A program made the translations under genes and the position numbers. Below are positions 8,739 through 16,286 of a stretch of DNA of 64,000 bases, piece after piece (the stretch's first letter is position 1; each line of letters begins with the position of its first letter). The stretch covers positions 62,001 through 126,000 of the forward strand of contig CAVXFS010000004.1 in NCBI GenBank assembly GCA_963761115.1. Direction: 5' to 3'. Under the pieces are notes generated by a model. It did no database searches. It saw only the letters and a program-made list of their open reading frames with translations, and had not been told where the DNA came from. The DNA is from CAVXFS01 sp963761115. Its GTDB lineage: Bacteria; Pseudomonadota; Gammaproteobacteria; Burkholderiales; Gallionellaceae.

Positions 8739-9222
8739 CTTCGATCCGCTCCAGTATTTGTCCTGCGCATTGCCGCAGCGCTTCCGCCGCCCGCCCGATG
8801 CCCGGGATCGCGCACTCGGGTGCGATCTCCAGCAGGGGTTGCAGCACGAACGCGCGCCGGTGCATCTGCGGATGCGGGATGGTCAGGCCGTGTTCGTGAT
8901 GTTGCAGATCATCGTACAGCAGGACATCCAGGTCCAGCGTGCGCGGGGCATTCAGGAACTCGCGCGTGCGGCCGTGTTGATGTTCCAGGTCAAGCAGGGT
9001 GTCGAGCATGGCCCTGGGGGCCAATTGCGTCTCCAGTTGCGCGACGGCGTTGATGAAGTCGGGTTGTTCCAGGAATCCGACCGGCGCGCTTCGATATAAA
9101 GAGGAACGCGCCATTACCCTGGTGTGCGGCAGCCGGTCCAGTGCCTGCATCGCCCGCAACAGTTGCGTGCGCGGGTCGGACAGGTTGCTGCCCAAAGCGA
9201 CGAATACCGTGTGCGTTGTCAT
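8728..9222 (-). CDS. folK: 6-hydroxymethyl-7,8-dihydropterin pyrophosphokinase (HPPK)
   Basis: Transfers pyrophosphate from ATP to hydroxymethyl-dihydropterin in folate synthesis. From the ATG at 9222 it begins MTTHTVFVALGSNLSDPRTQ, matching the usual HPPK start; an in-frame ATG three codons earlier (9231) is possible. Signatures are VALGSNL, the NAPRTLDLDVLLYDD loop with the two Mg-binding aspartates, and IPHPQMHRRAFVLQPL. It follows pcnB by about 30 bases and overlaps the kinase gene, so it belongs to the pcnB-folK-dNK-panBC transcription unit. Confidence 0.95.
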   Translation of the reverse strand: MTTHTVFVALGSNLSDPRTQLLRAMQALDRLPHTRVMARSSLYRSAPVGFLEQPDFINAVAQLETQLAPRAMLDTLLDLEHQHGRTREFLNAPRTLDLDVLLYDDLQHHEHGLTIPHPQMHRRAFVLQPLLEIAPECAIPGIGRAAEALRQCAGQILERIEDAA

Positions 9223-9252
9223 TTCATCCATCCATGCGCTGTGGCTGATTAT

Positions 9253-10599
9253 TCAGCCGGCGCTTCTGGCAATTTCCGGTGCAGCCGCCGGCTTCTTGCG
9301 GCGACGGCGGCGTTTTTTCGGGCCCCCAGAGTCCGGCAACAGCATATCGGCGCGGCGCTCTTCGCTGGCATCCTGGAATTCGTCCCACCACAGCCCGAGT
9401 TCGGCATCCGCCTCGCCGCTCTCGCACCGCAGCAGCAGGAAATCGTAGGCCGCGCGGAACCGCGGCAACAACAGCAGGCGCATCGGTCGCTGTCCACCGC
9501 GCTGTTCGAAACGCGGTTGCAACAGCCACAGCTCCTTCATCACCGCATCATAGCGGCGCGGGATCGCCAGCTGCTCACGCTGGCGGTCAAGTACTTCGTC
9601 CATCGCCTCGTGCAGCGATGGGACCGGACGCTCGCCAGCTGCCAGCCGAGTCTTCCATGCCGCCAGCACCTCGTGCCACAGCAGAGCAGCGAACAGGAAA
9701 GCGGGCGATACCGGCTTGTCCTCGCGTATACGGCGGTCGGTGTTCTGCAGCGCCAGCATCACGAAGCGTTCGCCCTGCGGTTGTTCCAGGATCACGTCCA
9801 GCATCGGCAGCAGGCCGTGATGCAGGTCCATCGCGCGCAACTTCTTGATGCATTCGAGCGCATGGCCGGACAGCAGCAACTTGAGCATCTCGTCCAGCAG
9901 GCGCGCCTGCGGCACGTGGCCGAGCAGGTCCTTCATCGCCGCGATCGGTGCAGCGGTGGCGGCATCCAGCTTCATCCCCAGCTTGGCCGACAGGCGCACC
10001 GCGCGCAGCATGCGCACCGGGTCCTCGCGGTAGCGCACCGCCGGGTCGCCGATCACGCGCAGGATGTTGGCGCGGACATCGTTATAACCGTTGTGGTAGT
10101 CGCAGATCTCCTGCGCGGCGGGATCGTAGAACAGCGCGTTGGCGGTGAAGTCGCGCCGCGCCGCGTCCTGTTCGCGGTCGCCGAATTCGTTGTCGCGCAG
10201 CAGCCGCCCGTGTTCGTCGGTCTGCGCGTCCTCCGCTTCTATCATGCGGCGGAACGTCGAAACTTCCACTGTATCTTCACCGAACATCACATGTACCAGG
10301 CGGAACCGCCGCCCGATGATGCGCGAGCGGCGGAATACGCGGCGCACCTCCTCCGGTGTGGCATCGGTTGCGATATCGTAATCCTTGGGGTGGCGCTGCA
10401 GCAGCAGGTCGCGCACCGCGCCGCCGACCACGAATGCGGTAAAGCCCGCCGCCTGCAGGCCATCGGTCACCTTGCGCGCGCCATAGCTGATGGCATCGCG
10501 GCTGACGCCGTGTTCTTCAAAGGGAATAATGCGGCAATTGCCAATTTCTCGAGGACGGCCGGGGCTGCCGAATACTCGCTTGAACAGTTTTCTTATCAT
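9253..10599 (-). CDS. pcnB: Poly(A) polymerase I
   Basis: Adds poly(A) tails to RNA 3' ends, marking them for decay. The 448-residue protein has the class II nucleotidyltransferase core: FVVGGAVRDLL followed by HPKDYDIATDATPEEV with the DxD metal-binding pair, then the RRDFTANAL and RYREDPVRMLRAVRLSAKLG segments of the neck. The C terminus is strongly basic (KKRRRRRKKP), as in PcnB and unlike CCA-adding enzymes. It is the first gene of the minus-strand operon leading into folK. The start at 10599 gives MIRKLFKRVF. Confidence 0.95.
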   Translation of the reverse strand: MIRKLFKRVFGSPGRPREIGNCRIIPFEEHGVSRDAISYGARKVTDGLQAAGFTAFVVGGAVRDLLLQRHPKDYDIATDATPEEVRRVFRRSRIIGRRFRLVHVMFGEDTVEVSTFRRMIEAEDAQTDEHGRLLRDNEFGDREQDAARRDFTANALFYDPAAQEICDYHNGYNDVRANILRVIGDPAVRYREDPVRMLRAVRLSAKLGMKLDAATAAPIAAMKDLLGHVPQARLLDEMLKLLLSGHALECIKKLRAMDLHHGLLPMLDVILEQPQGERFVMLALQNTDRRIREDKPVSPAFLFAALLWHEVLAAWKTRLAAGERPVPSLHEAMDEVLDRQREQLAIPRRYDAVMKELWLLQPRFEQRGGQRPMRLLLLPRFRAAYDFLLLRCESGEADAELGLWWDEFQDASEERRADMLLPDSGGPKKRRRRRKKPAAAPEIARSAG

Positions 10600-10619
10600 C
10601 GTCTTCCGGATAAATTACG

Positions 10620-10642
10620 ATGCCGCGCGGCTGGCGCGGCAT
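10620..10642 (-). terminator. GC-rich hairpin between the ABC importer genes and pcnB
   Basis: Perfect 8-base inverted repeat ATGCCGCG / CGCGGCAT with a 7-base loop, lying 14 bases after the stop of the minus-strand ATPase gene and just before pcnB. It is followed on the minus strand only by a weak AT stretch, so it may be a poor intrinsic terminator or a pcnB leader hairpin. Confidence 0.4.
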
Positions 10643-10655
10643 TCAGGATGCCGGA

Positions 10656-11420
10656 TTATACACTGGGGACAAGGCAGCGCCTCCCGTCTACGTTCAGTTC
10701 GAGCAAAGCGCATTGGTACAGCGCTTCAAGGTTTTCGCGGGTCAGCAGATCATTGGCCGGGCCGCATTTTACCGATCCGTCCGCATACATCAGCAGCAGT
10801 TGGTCGAAATAATCCTGCATCCAGATCAGGTCATGCAGTACCACCAAAACGGCAACCCCCTGTCTCTTGTATTGGCTGAATGTCTGCATGACCTCCCGCT
10901 GGTGGCGCAGGTCCAGATGTTGCAGCGGTTCATCCAGCAGGCAGTATTGCGGTTGTTGCGCCAGCAGCTGCGCAATAGAGGCGCGCTGATGCTCACCGCC
11001 GGACAGGGTGTTAAGCGGACGTGACGCCAGCCCATCCAGTTCCATCCGCGCCAGTGACTGCATCGCGATCGACTCGTCCGCGGCGCTGTAGCCGAACAGT
11101 GCGGTGCGATAGGGAAAGCGGCCAAGCAGCACATATTCCAGCACGCTGCCCCAGAATTCGCCACCTTCGTGTTGCTGCAACACGCCGATCTGGCGGGCAA
11201 GGTCGCGCCGCGCATTGTCGGTCAACGGCAGCTGGCCGAACCGGACCGATCCTGAGTCGGGCGCATGCAGTCCTGCCATGGTGCGCAGCAGGGTGGTCTT
11301 GCCACACCCGTTTTGCCCCAGTACGGCCCAGGACTCGCCCGCATTGATGGTGAAATCCAGTTCGCGGCAGATGACTTTCCCGCCGATGGATACCGTGAGG
11401 TTGTGGGCTTGCAGGGTCAT
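10656..11420 (-). CDS. ABC transporter ATP-binding protein, BtuD/FecE type
   Basis: A 254-residue ATPase of a metal-chelate/cobalamin importer. Walker A GQNGCGKTT (residues 34-42), signature LSGGEHQR, Walker B YCLLDEPLQHLD and the switch histidine in VVLHD are all present. The ATG at 11420 overlaps the stop of the permease gene by four bases (ATGA). The open frame continues upstream of this ATG, but that part is the permease read in another frame. No periplasmic binding protein or TonB receptor gene is nearby, so cobalamin, haem or a siderophore remain possible substrates. Confidence 0.88.
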   Translation of the reverse strand: MTLQAHNLTVSIGGKVICRELDFTINAGESWAVLGQNGCGKTTLLRTMAGLHAPDSGSVRFGQLPLTDNARRDLARQIGVLQQHEGGEFWGSVLEYVLLGRFPYRTALFGYSAADESIAMQSLARMELDGLASRPLNTLSGGEHQRASIAQLLAQQPQYCLLDEPLQHLDLRHQREVMQTFSQYKRQGVAVLVVLHDLIWMQDYFDQLLLMYADGSVKCGPANDLLTRENLEALYQCALLELNVDGRRCLVPSV

Positions 11421-12382
11421 GACCGTTTGCTCAGCAGCCACAGCAATACCGGCACACCGAGCATGGCAGTGAATATGCCCACCGGCAGTTGCAGCGGGGA
11501 CCATAGTGTGCGCGACAGCGTGTCGGCCAGAACCAGGAAACTCCCGCCCAGCAGAATCGACAGCGGCACCAGCCAGCGATGCGCGCTGACACCCAGCAAC
11601 CTGACCGCATGCGGCATCATCAGCCCGACGAAACCGATGCTGCCGCCGAGTTGCAGCGCCGCCACGGTCAGCAATGCCGCCGCGAAATACAGCGCCGCCT
11701 GCCAGTGCCTGACCATCATGCCCAGCGTTGCCGCCTTGTCCATGCCGCCCGCCAGCACATCCAGTCCGCCGGAAAACACCGTGGCACATAGTCCCGTGGC
11801 CAGCAGTACCAGCCAGGCCAGCGGCAAACCCTCGGGGTGCGACAGGTCGCCCATCAGCCAGAACAACATGCCCTTGACCTGTTCCAGTTGCGCCAGCGTC
11901 AACAACAGGCTGACCAGCGCGCCGCAACCGGCGGACAGCACCACGCCGGTGAGCAGCAGTCGGTAGATGTTGCGCTCTCCGCCGCGGAAACCCAGGCCGA
12001 ATACGGCCACGATAGCCAGCAACGCACCGCCGAAGGAGGAGAGTTGCGCGGCAGCCAGGCCCGCGCCCAGCAGCATGGCGCTCAGCGCGCCCACCGCCGC
12101 GCCCCCGGAAATGCCCAGGATGTAGGGGTCGGCCAGCGGATTGCGCAACAACGCCTGCAACAGCACCCCGGACAGGCTCAACAGGCCGCCGCAGGCAAAC
12201 GCTGCCAGCACCCGCGGCAGGCGCAGTTGCCAGATCACTGCAACCGTCGTGGCGTCGCCTTGTCCGAGCAGGGCGTGCATGATCTGGTCCGGCGCGATAG
12301 GCAGGGAGCCGTTCGCCAGACCCACTGCGCAGCTCAGCGCGGCGGCCAGGGACAACAGTAGCAGTAGCAGTCGAGGGTTCAT
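11417..12382 (-). CDS. FecCD/BtuC-family ABC transporter permease
   Basis: Inner-membrane subunit of the importer with the ATPase encoded next. From the ATG at 12382 it is 321 residues with about ten hydrophobic helices. Family landmarks are LRLPRVLAAFACGGLLSLSGVLLQ near residue 60, RNPLADPYILGISGGA and SIGFVGLMMPHAVRLL, the last near the ATPase-contacting loop. An extended start 8 codons upstream (12406) is less likely. A hairpin with a T run ends about 12 bases upstream of the ATG. I looked for a cobalamin riboswitch in the ~100-base leader and did not find its conserved boxes. Confidence 0.9.
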   Translation of the reverse strand: MNPRLLLLLLSLAAALSCAVGLANGSLPIAPDQIMHALLGQGDATTVAVIWQLRLPRVLAAFACGGLLSLSGVLLQALLRNPLADPYILGISGGAAVGALSAMLLGAGLAAAQLSSFGGALLAIVAVFGLGFRGGERNIYRLLLTGVVLSAGCGALVSLLLTLAQLEQVKGMLFWLMGDLSHPEGLPLAWLVLLATGLCATVFSGGLDVLAGGMDKAATLGMMVRHWQAALYFAAALLTVAALQLGGSIGFVGLMMPHAVRLLGVSAHRWLVPLSILLGGSFLVLADTLSRTLWSPLQLPVGIFTAMLGVPVLLWLLSKRS

Positions 12383-12393
12383 CTTGAGAACGA

Positions 12394-12419
12394 TAAAAAG
12401 GCGCACATTGTAGTGCGCC
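12394..12419 (-). terminator. Hairpin plus T run between the psiF-like gene and the permease
   Basis: On the minus strand GGCGCAC-TACAAT-GTGCGCC (7-base-pair stem) is followed directly by TTTTT. It lies about 83 bases after the psiF-like stop and about 12 before the permease start. It can serve as the terminator of the psiF-like gene or as an attenuator of the importer operon. Confidence 0.65.
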
Positions 12420-12501
12420 CAGGCTTCATGCGTGGCACCCGATTATATATTCAGCTGCGTCTCAAGGTGTAGCGCGCAGCGCAGCTATCGGTTACCTGCC
12501 T

Positions 12502-12732
12502 TCATTTTTGCGGGGAAGGTTTGGCCGCGTCAGAAAGTTTGGGGTCGGCCGCCGAGTCGGTTTTGCCGCTCAGGCAACTCTTCATGAATACCTTGCGCTC
12601 ATCGCCCTTGAGCGACTTGGCCTTTGCCGTTTTATTGCAGGATTTCATCCTTTCCTGTTGCGGCCCGGCGCTGGCCGGGGACGCTGCGATCAGCATGAAG
12701 CCGATGCAGGACAGCGAGATCAGATTTTTCAT
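12502..12732 (-). CDS. PsiF-repeat-like small exported protein
   Basis: A 76-residue protein starting MKNLISLSCIGFMLIAASPASA, a clear Sec signal peptide with an ASA cleavage site. The mature part has the PsiF repeat pattern: MKSCNKTAKAKSLKGDERK, then FMKSCLSG, with two conserved cysteines. PsiF proteins are periplasmic and phosphate-starvation inducible in enterobacteria; their role is unknown. The tail after the repeat is polar and probably disordered. It stands alone, with a hairpin terminator downstream and no Pho box that I can identify. Confidence 0.8.
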   Translation of the reverse strand: MKNLISLSCIGFMLIAASPASAGPQQERMKSCNKTAKAKSLKGDERKVFMKSCLSGKTDSAADPKLSDAAKPSPQK

Positions 12733-12964
12733 GGTAACTCCCTAAGGTTGGTGACATGTAGTTCCCCTGCGGAAATGGAAAGGCAGTCTGCCTGTCCGTT
12801 GCGCCCGAGTTTGTTTCGGGACGTTTTTCGCATGGATTCCGTGCAGACGTGACTTGTCTGACGCGTGCAAATTCTGTCAAAGCAACCGGGCCATGACTAC
12901 CTGCCAGTACGGATAGGCGTGCCGGAAGATCGCTGCAGGGATCCCTGCAGCCCAGCTGGAATAC

Positions 12965-13627
12965 TCAGTGCAGGGAGATGATGGGCCAGCCCTGTCGTTC
13001 GGCGTGGGCGCGCAGGGTGTCGTCCGGATCGACCGCTACCGGCCGGTCGACTTTTTGCAGCAACGGCAGGTCGTTGAGCGAGTCGCTGTAGAACATCGAT
13101 TCAGCAAAACTGTCCCAGCGCCAGCCGAGTTGTTCCATCCAGCCATTCAGACGGGTAATTTTTCCTTCGCGAAAACTGGGAATGCCGGATATTCTCCCGG
13201 TGAATTCGCCATCCTTGTGCTCGGGTTCGGTGGCGATCAGGTGTTCAACGCCGAAGGCACGCGCGATCGGAGCAGTCACAAAGCTGTTGGTGGCGGTGAT
13301 GATGACGCAGACGTCGCCTGCTTCGCGATGTCGTGCCACCAGTTCCAGGGCGGGACGTCCCATCATGCCGCGCACCCTGTTGCGCATGAATTCCTCGTGC
13401 CAGCCATCCAGCGTCTTGCGCGAATGGCGCGACAGGGGCATTAACTGGAAGTCCAGGAACTCGTGGATGTCCAGGGTTCCTGCCTTGTATTGGCTGTAAA
13501 ATCCCTGATTCCTGGCTTCATACAATTCTCGGTCCAGGACGCCCTTGTCGATGAGGAACTGGGCCCACTCGAAATCGCTGTCGCCGCTCAGCAAGGTATT
13601 GTCCAGATCAAACAGTGTCAGTTTCAA
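12965..13627 (-). CDS. HAD-superfamily subfamily IB phosphatase
   Basis: A 220-residue cytoplasmic HAD hydrolase. Motif I FDLDNTLL carries the nucleophile and acid aspartates (residues 6 and 8), motif II is VIITATNS, the motif III lysine is in REGKITRL, and motif IV is YSDSLNDLPLL. An alpha-helical cap lies between motifs I and II, as in SerB-like subfamily IB enzymes. In related betaproteobacteria a gene of this family sits near pcnB and hda, and the substrate (phosphoserine, histidinol phosphate or another small phosphate ester) is not settled by sequence. Confidence 0.87.
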   Translation of the reverse strand: MKLTLFDLDNTLLSGDSDFEWAQFLIDKGVLDRELYEARNQGFYSQYKAGTLDIHEFLDFQLMPLSRHSRKTLDGWHEEFMRNRVRGMMGRPALELVARHREAGDVCVIITATNSFVTAPIARAFGVEHLIATEPEHKDGEFTGRISGIPSFREGKITRLNGWMEQLGWRWDSFAESMFYSDSLNDLPLLQKVDRPVAVDPDDTLRAHAERQGWPIISLH

Positions 13628-13767
13628 GTGTATCCCGCGTGGTTATGCTGGCCAGAAAAACATGGTTGCACTTTTCATTTGCCAATTCAAAGTTATAATG
13701 AGTCAAATTAAAACTGTTTCAATTATGCCCATAAAAACCGTGGTAGTACCAGATATCGCAGGATTGA

Positions 13768-16179
13768 ATGAATTTATGGCAGATGGCTTCGATCCTCGGG
13801 CACGGGGAGGGATATGCAGGGGTTCATTGCTTTTATCCGGACTTGATTATGGATACTAATAAGAAATATCCAAAGCTTGCCAAGGCCATCGCGAGCGCCG
13901 GGGCGGAATTTCCCCGGCAACTGGAGAAACATCACCCGCACATACTGGAACGCATCGAGCTGTTCTGGGGCGACCCGGAACTGATCCAGTACCTGGATTC
14001 GCTGCTGCTCGAAACGCGCAAGAATCGCAAGGGTTTTGCACCGGAAGCCCTCATGGAACTGGCGTTGGTCAAGCAGGTTCACGATTTTCTCTATCCGTCA
14101 CTTGACACCACTCCGTTTGATCCATTCAGCGGGACCGGAATTCTGTCGCCGGCAAAACATCCGTCTGCTGACCAGGCCAAACCGGGAGCGCCTCCGGTTC
14201 AAATGAGCAAGGCTGATAGTGCTGCGGAGAATATCGATGCACGGACTTTACCCGCCCCATCCGGAGACAAGGGGAGCAGGCCCGGCTCCGTACTGCCCGG
14301 CAAGGGAGTCTGGCCTGTCATTACGACATCCCATGACTTGTACCGATCTGCAGATCTCCGCCGCAAGGGAGCAAATTTGTACGACCTGCAAGGCAAGCAG
14401 ATCGGCGAGATCCTCATGCATTACGGACTGATCGATGAGCAGTCGCGGCGTGTGGTGGCGCGCATGCAGGAAAGGGCTGAATATGCCGACAAGCCGATCG
14501 GGCAGATGCTGGTCGATATCGGCATCATCGATCAGATGGACCTGGAGCGCGCCTTGTGTATCCAGACCGGAGTTATCATGGTCGATGTATTGTCGCTATC
14601 GGTTCCATCCGAGGTGACGAAACTGATTCCAACCGATAAGGCACGCGAAAAGCAGGTTGTGCCGGTAGGAAGCTATCACGGCAATTTATTGCTGGCTTGT
14701 GCGGACCCGTTCGGGTTCACGGATGGCCCCTTCTTCAATGTGCTGACCGGCTTGAAAGTGGAGCCGGTGTATGCCCCGCGCCATGAAATCGTCAATTGCC
14801 TCAATATGTATGGCGCGACCAAAAACCTTGGGGAAGCGCAGGCGGAGTTTCGTGATCTGGCCCAGAAAACCTTTGATTCGATGCCCGGCATCGAAGCGGT
14901 TTCAAAAGCACTGGCCAATTCTGAAGTATCAGAGAATGACGCCACCATCATCAACCTGGTCAACAAACTTATCCAGAATGCCATCGACGAGGCCGTGTCG
15001 GACATTCATATTGAATTGTTCCAGGATAGCCCGGAAACCGATATTCGCTTTCGCCGGGACGGGCATCTGGAAAACTTTTCCACCTTCCCCAGCGCATATC
15101 ATAAGGCGGTGGTCTCGCGCATCAAGATCATGTCCGGACTGGACATCTCGGAACGGCGCCGGCCCCAGGACGGCAAGATCTCGTTCGGGATACCGAACGG
15201 TAACAAACATACCGACTTGCGCGTGTCCATCATTCCTACCATTCGCGGCGTCGAATTCGTCACTATCCGTGTCCTGACTTCCGGTGAACCGTTGCCGCTG
15301 GCCGACCTGGGACTGACCGAACGTGATTTGAATGCTTTCCGAGAAGAATTCCATCATTCGTTTGGATTGATCCTGGTGTGCGGACCCACCGGGAGCGGCA
15401 AGACAACGACGCTGCATTCGGTGATGAGAGAGTTGAATACCGGAGACAACAAGATATGGACTGCGGAAGATCCGGTGGAGATCGTGCAGTCCCATTTGTG
15501 CCAGGTGCAGATAAACAACAAGGTGGATGTCACCTTCGCCAATATCCTGCGTTCCTTCCTTCGTGCCGATCCCGATATCATCATGATAGGCGAGATGCGC
15601 GACCAGGAAACTGCCAAGATCGCGCTGGAAGCATCAATGACAGGCCATCTGGTATTGTCTACGCTGCATACCAATTCCGCTTCAGAGACGGTGGCGCGAC
15701 TGGTGGACCTGAAAGTGGATCCCTATAACCTGTCGGATGCATTGTTGGCCATCCTGGCACAACGGCTGGTGCGCAAACTGTGCCAGGAATGTGCGAAATA
15801 CGAGGAAGCATCTGCACTCGATCTGGAAGGACTGGCTAATGAGTATTACATGTCGGCCCATGACAAACTCCCGTCACTATCGGAACGTGAAGAAATTATT
15901 GGCTCATGGCAAAAGGCATGGAGCAAGGATGGTAAACTTTTCCTGGCGCATCCTGTTGGTTGCAAGTCCTGCAGCGGGGGATACAAGGGGCGCATAGGCT
16001 TGTATGAATTGCTGCGCGCCACGCCGCAAATACGGGAATTGATCCGACGCCTGTCCTCTGCCGCCGATTACAAGCAAGCCAGTGTCGGCAAAGGCATGAG
16101 GACGCTGAAGCAGGATGGTATCGAGAAAGTTATCCGGGGTCATACCGATATGGCGCAGGTCCATATTGCTTGCGCATAG
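13768..16179 (+). CDS. GspE/PilB/MshE-type secretion or pilus assembly ATPase with MshEN-like motifs
   Basis: An 803-residue AAA-type ATPase that would power a type II secretion or type IV pilus machine at the inner membrane. Order: variable N-terminal region (1-190); two tandem motifs resembling the 24-residue c-di-GMP-binding MshEN motif, IGEILMHYGLIDEQ (about 211) and IGQMLVDIGIIDQMDLERAL (about 243); N2 domain; Walker A GPTGSGKTTT (about 538); Asp box TAEDPVE; Walker B DPDIIMIGEMRD (about 600); and a CxxC...CxxC zinc site (about 671 and 731). Start 13768 follows AGGA by 5 bases; ATG 13849 is an alternative. The next gene encodes a FimV-like protein with the same kind of motifs. No other pilus or T2SS core gene is in the window except an orphan pilin at 28484. 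Confidence 0.9.
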   Translation: MNLWQMASILGHGEGYAGVHCFYPDLIMDTNKKYPKLAKAIASAGAEFPRQLEKHHPHILERIELFWGDPELIQYLDSLLLETRKNRKGFAPEALMELALVKQVHDFLYPSLDTTPFDPFSGTGILSPAKHPSADQAKPGAPPVQMSKADSAAENIDARTLPAPSGDKGSRPGSVLPGKGVWPVITTSHDLYRSADLRRKGANLYDLQGKQIGEILMHYGLIDEQSRRVVARMQERAEYADKPIGQMLVDIGIIDQMDLERALCIQTGVIMVDVLSLSVPSEVTKLIPTDKAREKQVVPVGSYHGNLLLACADPFGFTDGPFFNVLTGLKVEPVYAPRHEIVNCLNMYGATKNLGEAQAEFRDLAQKTFDSMPGIEAVSKALANSEVSENDATIINLVNKLIQNAIDEAVSDIHIELFQDSPETDIRFRRDGHLENFSTFPSAYHKAVVSRIKIMSGLDISERRRPQDGKISFGIPNGNKHTDLRVSIIPTIRGVEFVTIRVLTSGEPLPLADLGLTERDLNAFREEFHHSFGLILVCGPTGSGKTTTLHSVMRELNTGDNKIWTAEDPVEIVQSHLCQVQINNKVDVTFANILRSFLRADPDIIMIGEMRDQETAKIALEASMTGHLVLSTLHTNSASETVARLVDLKVDPYNLSDALLAILAQRLVRKLCQECAKYEEASALDLEGLANEYYMSAHDKLPSLSEREEIIGSWQKAWSKDGKLFLAHPVGCKSCSGGYKGRIGLYELLRATPQIRELIRRLSSAADYKQASVGKGMRTLKQDGIEKVIRGHTDMAQVHIACA

Positions 16180-16243
16180 GTTCAACACTCGACTACAGTC
16201 CGGTATACTCGGCCGAGCAATTAAATGAAACTAATAACCATTA

Positions 16244-16283
16244 TAAATAAAATACGTGCCATTTAAATAAAATACGTGCCATT
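16244..16283. repeat. Two perfect tandem copies of a 20-base unit
   Basis: The unit TAAATAAAATACGTGCCATT occurs twice without mismatch (16244-16263 and 16264-16283), ending 4 bases before the TTG proposed as start of the FimV-like gene. It may reflect slippage, or a double operator in the leader. ACGTGC in each unit is a possible protein-binding core. Confidence 0.85.
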
Positions 16284-16286
16284 AAA

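Noticed and set aside
11421..11927. Upstream extension of the ABC ATPase frame by about 169 codons.
   Set aside because: The extension is Gly/Ala-rich shadow of the permease gene; the ATPase family start is at 11420 with an ATGA overlap.
12383..12500. Possible cobalamin riboswitch ahead of the BtuCD-type importer.
   Set aside because: The leader is only about 100 bases, contains a simple terminator hairpin and lacks the conserved B12-box sequences.
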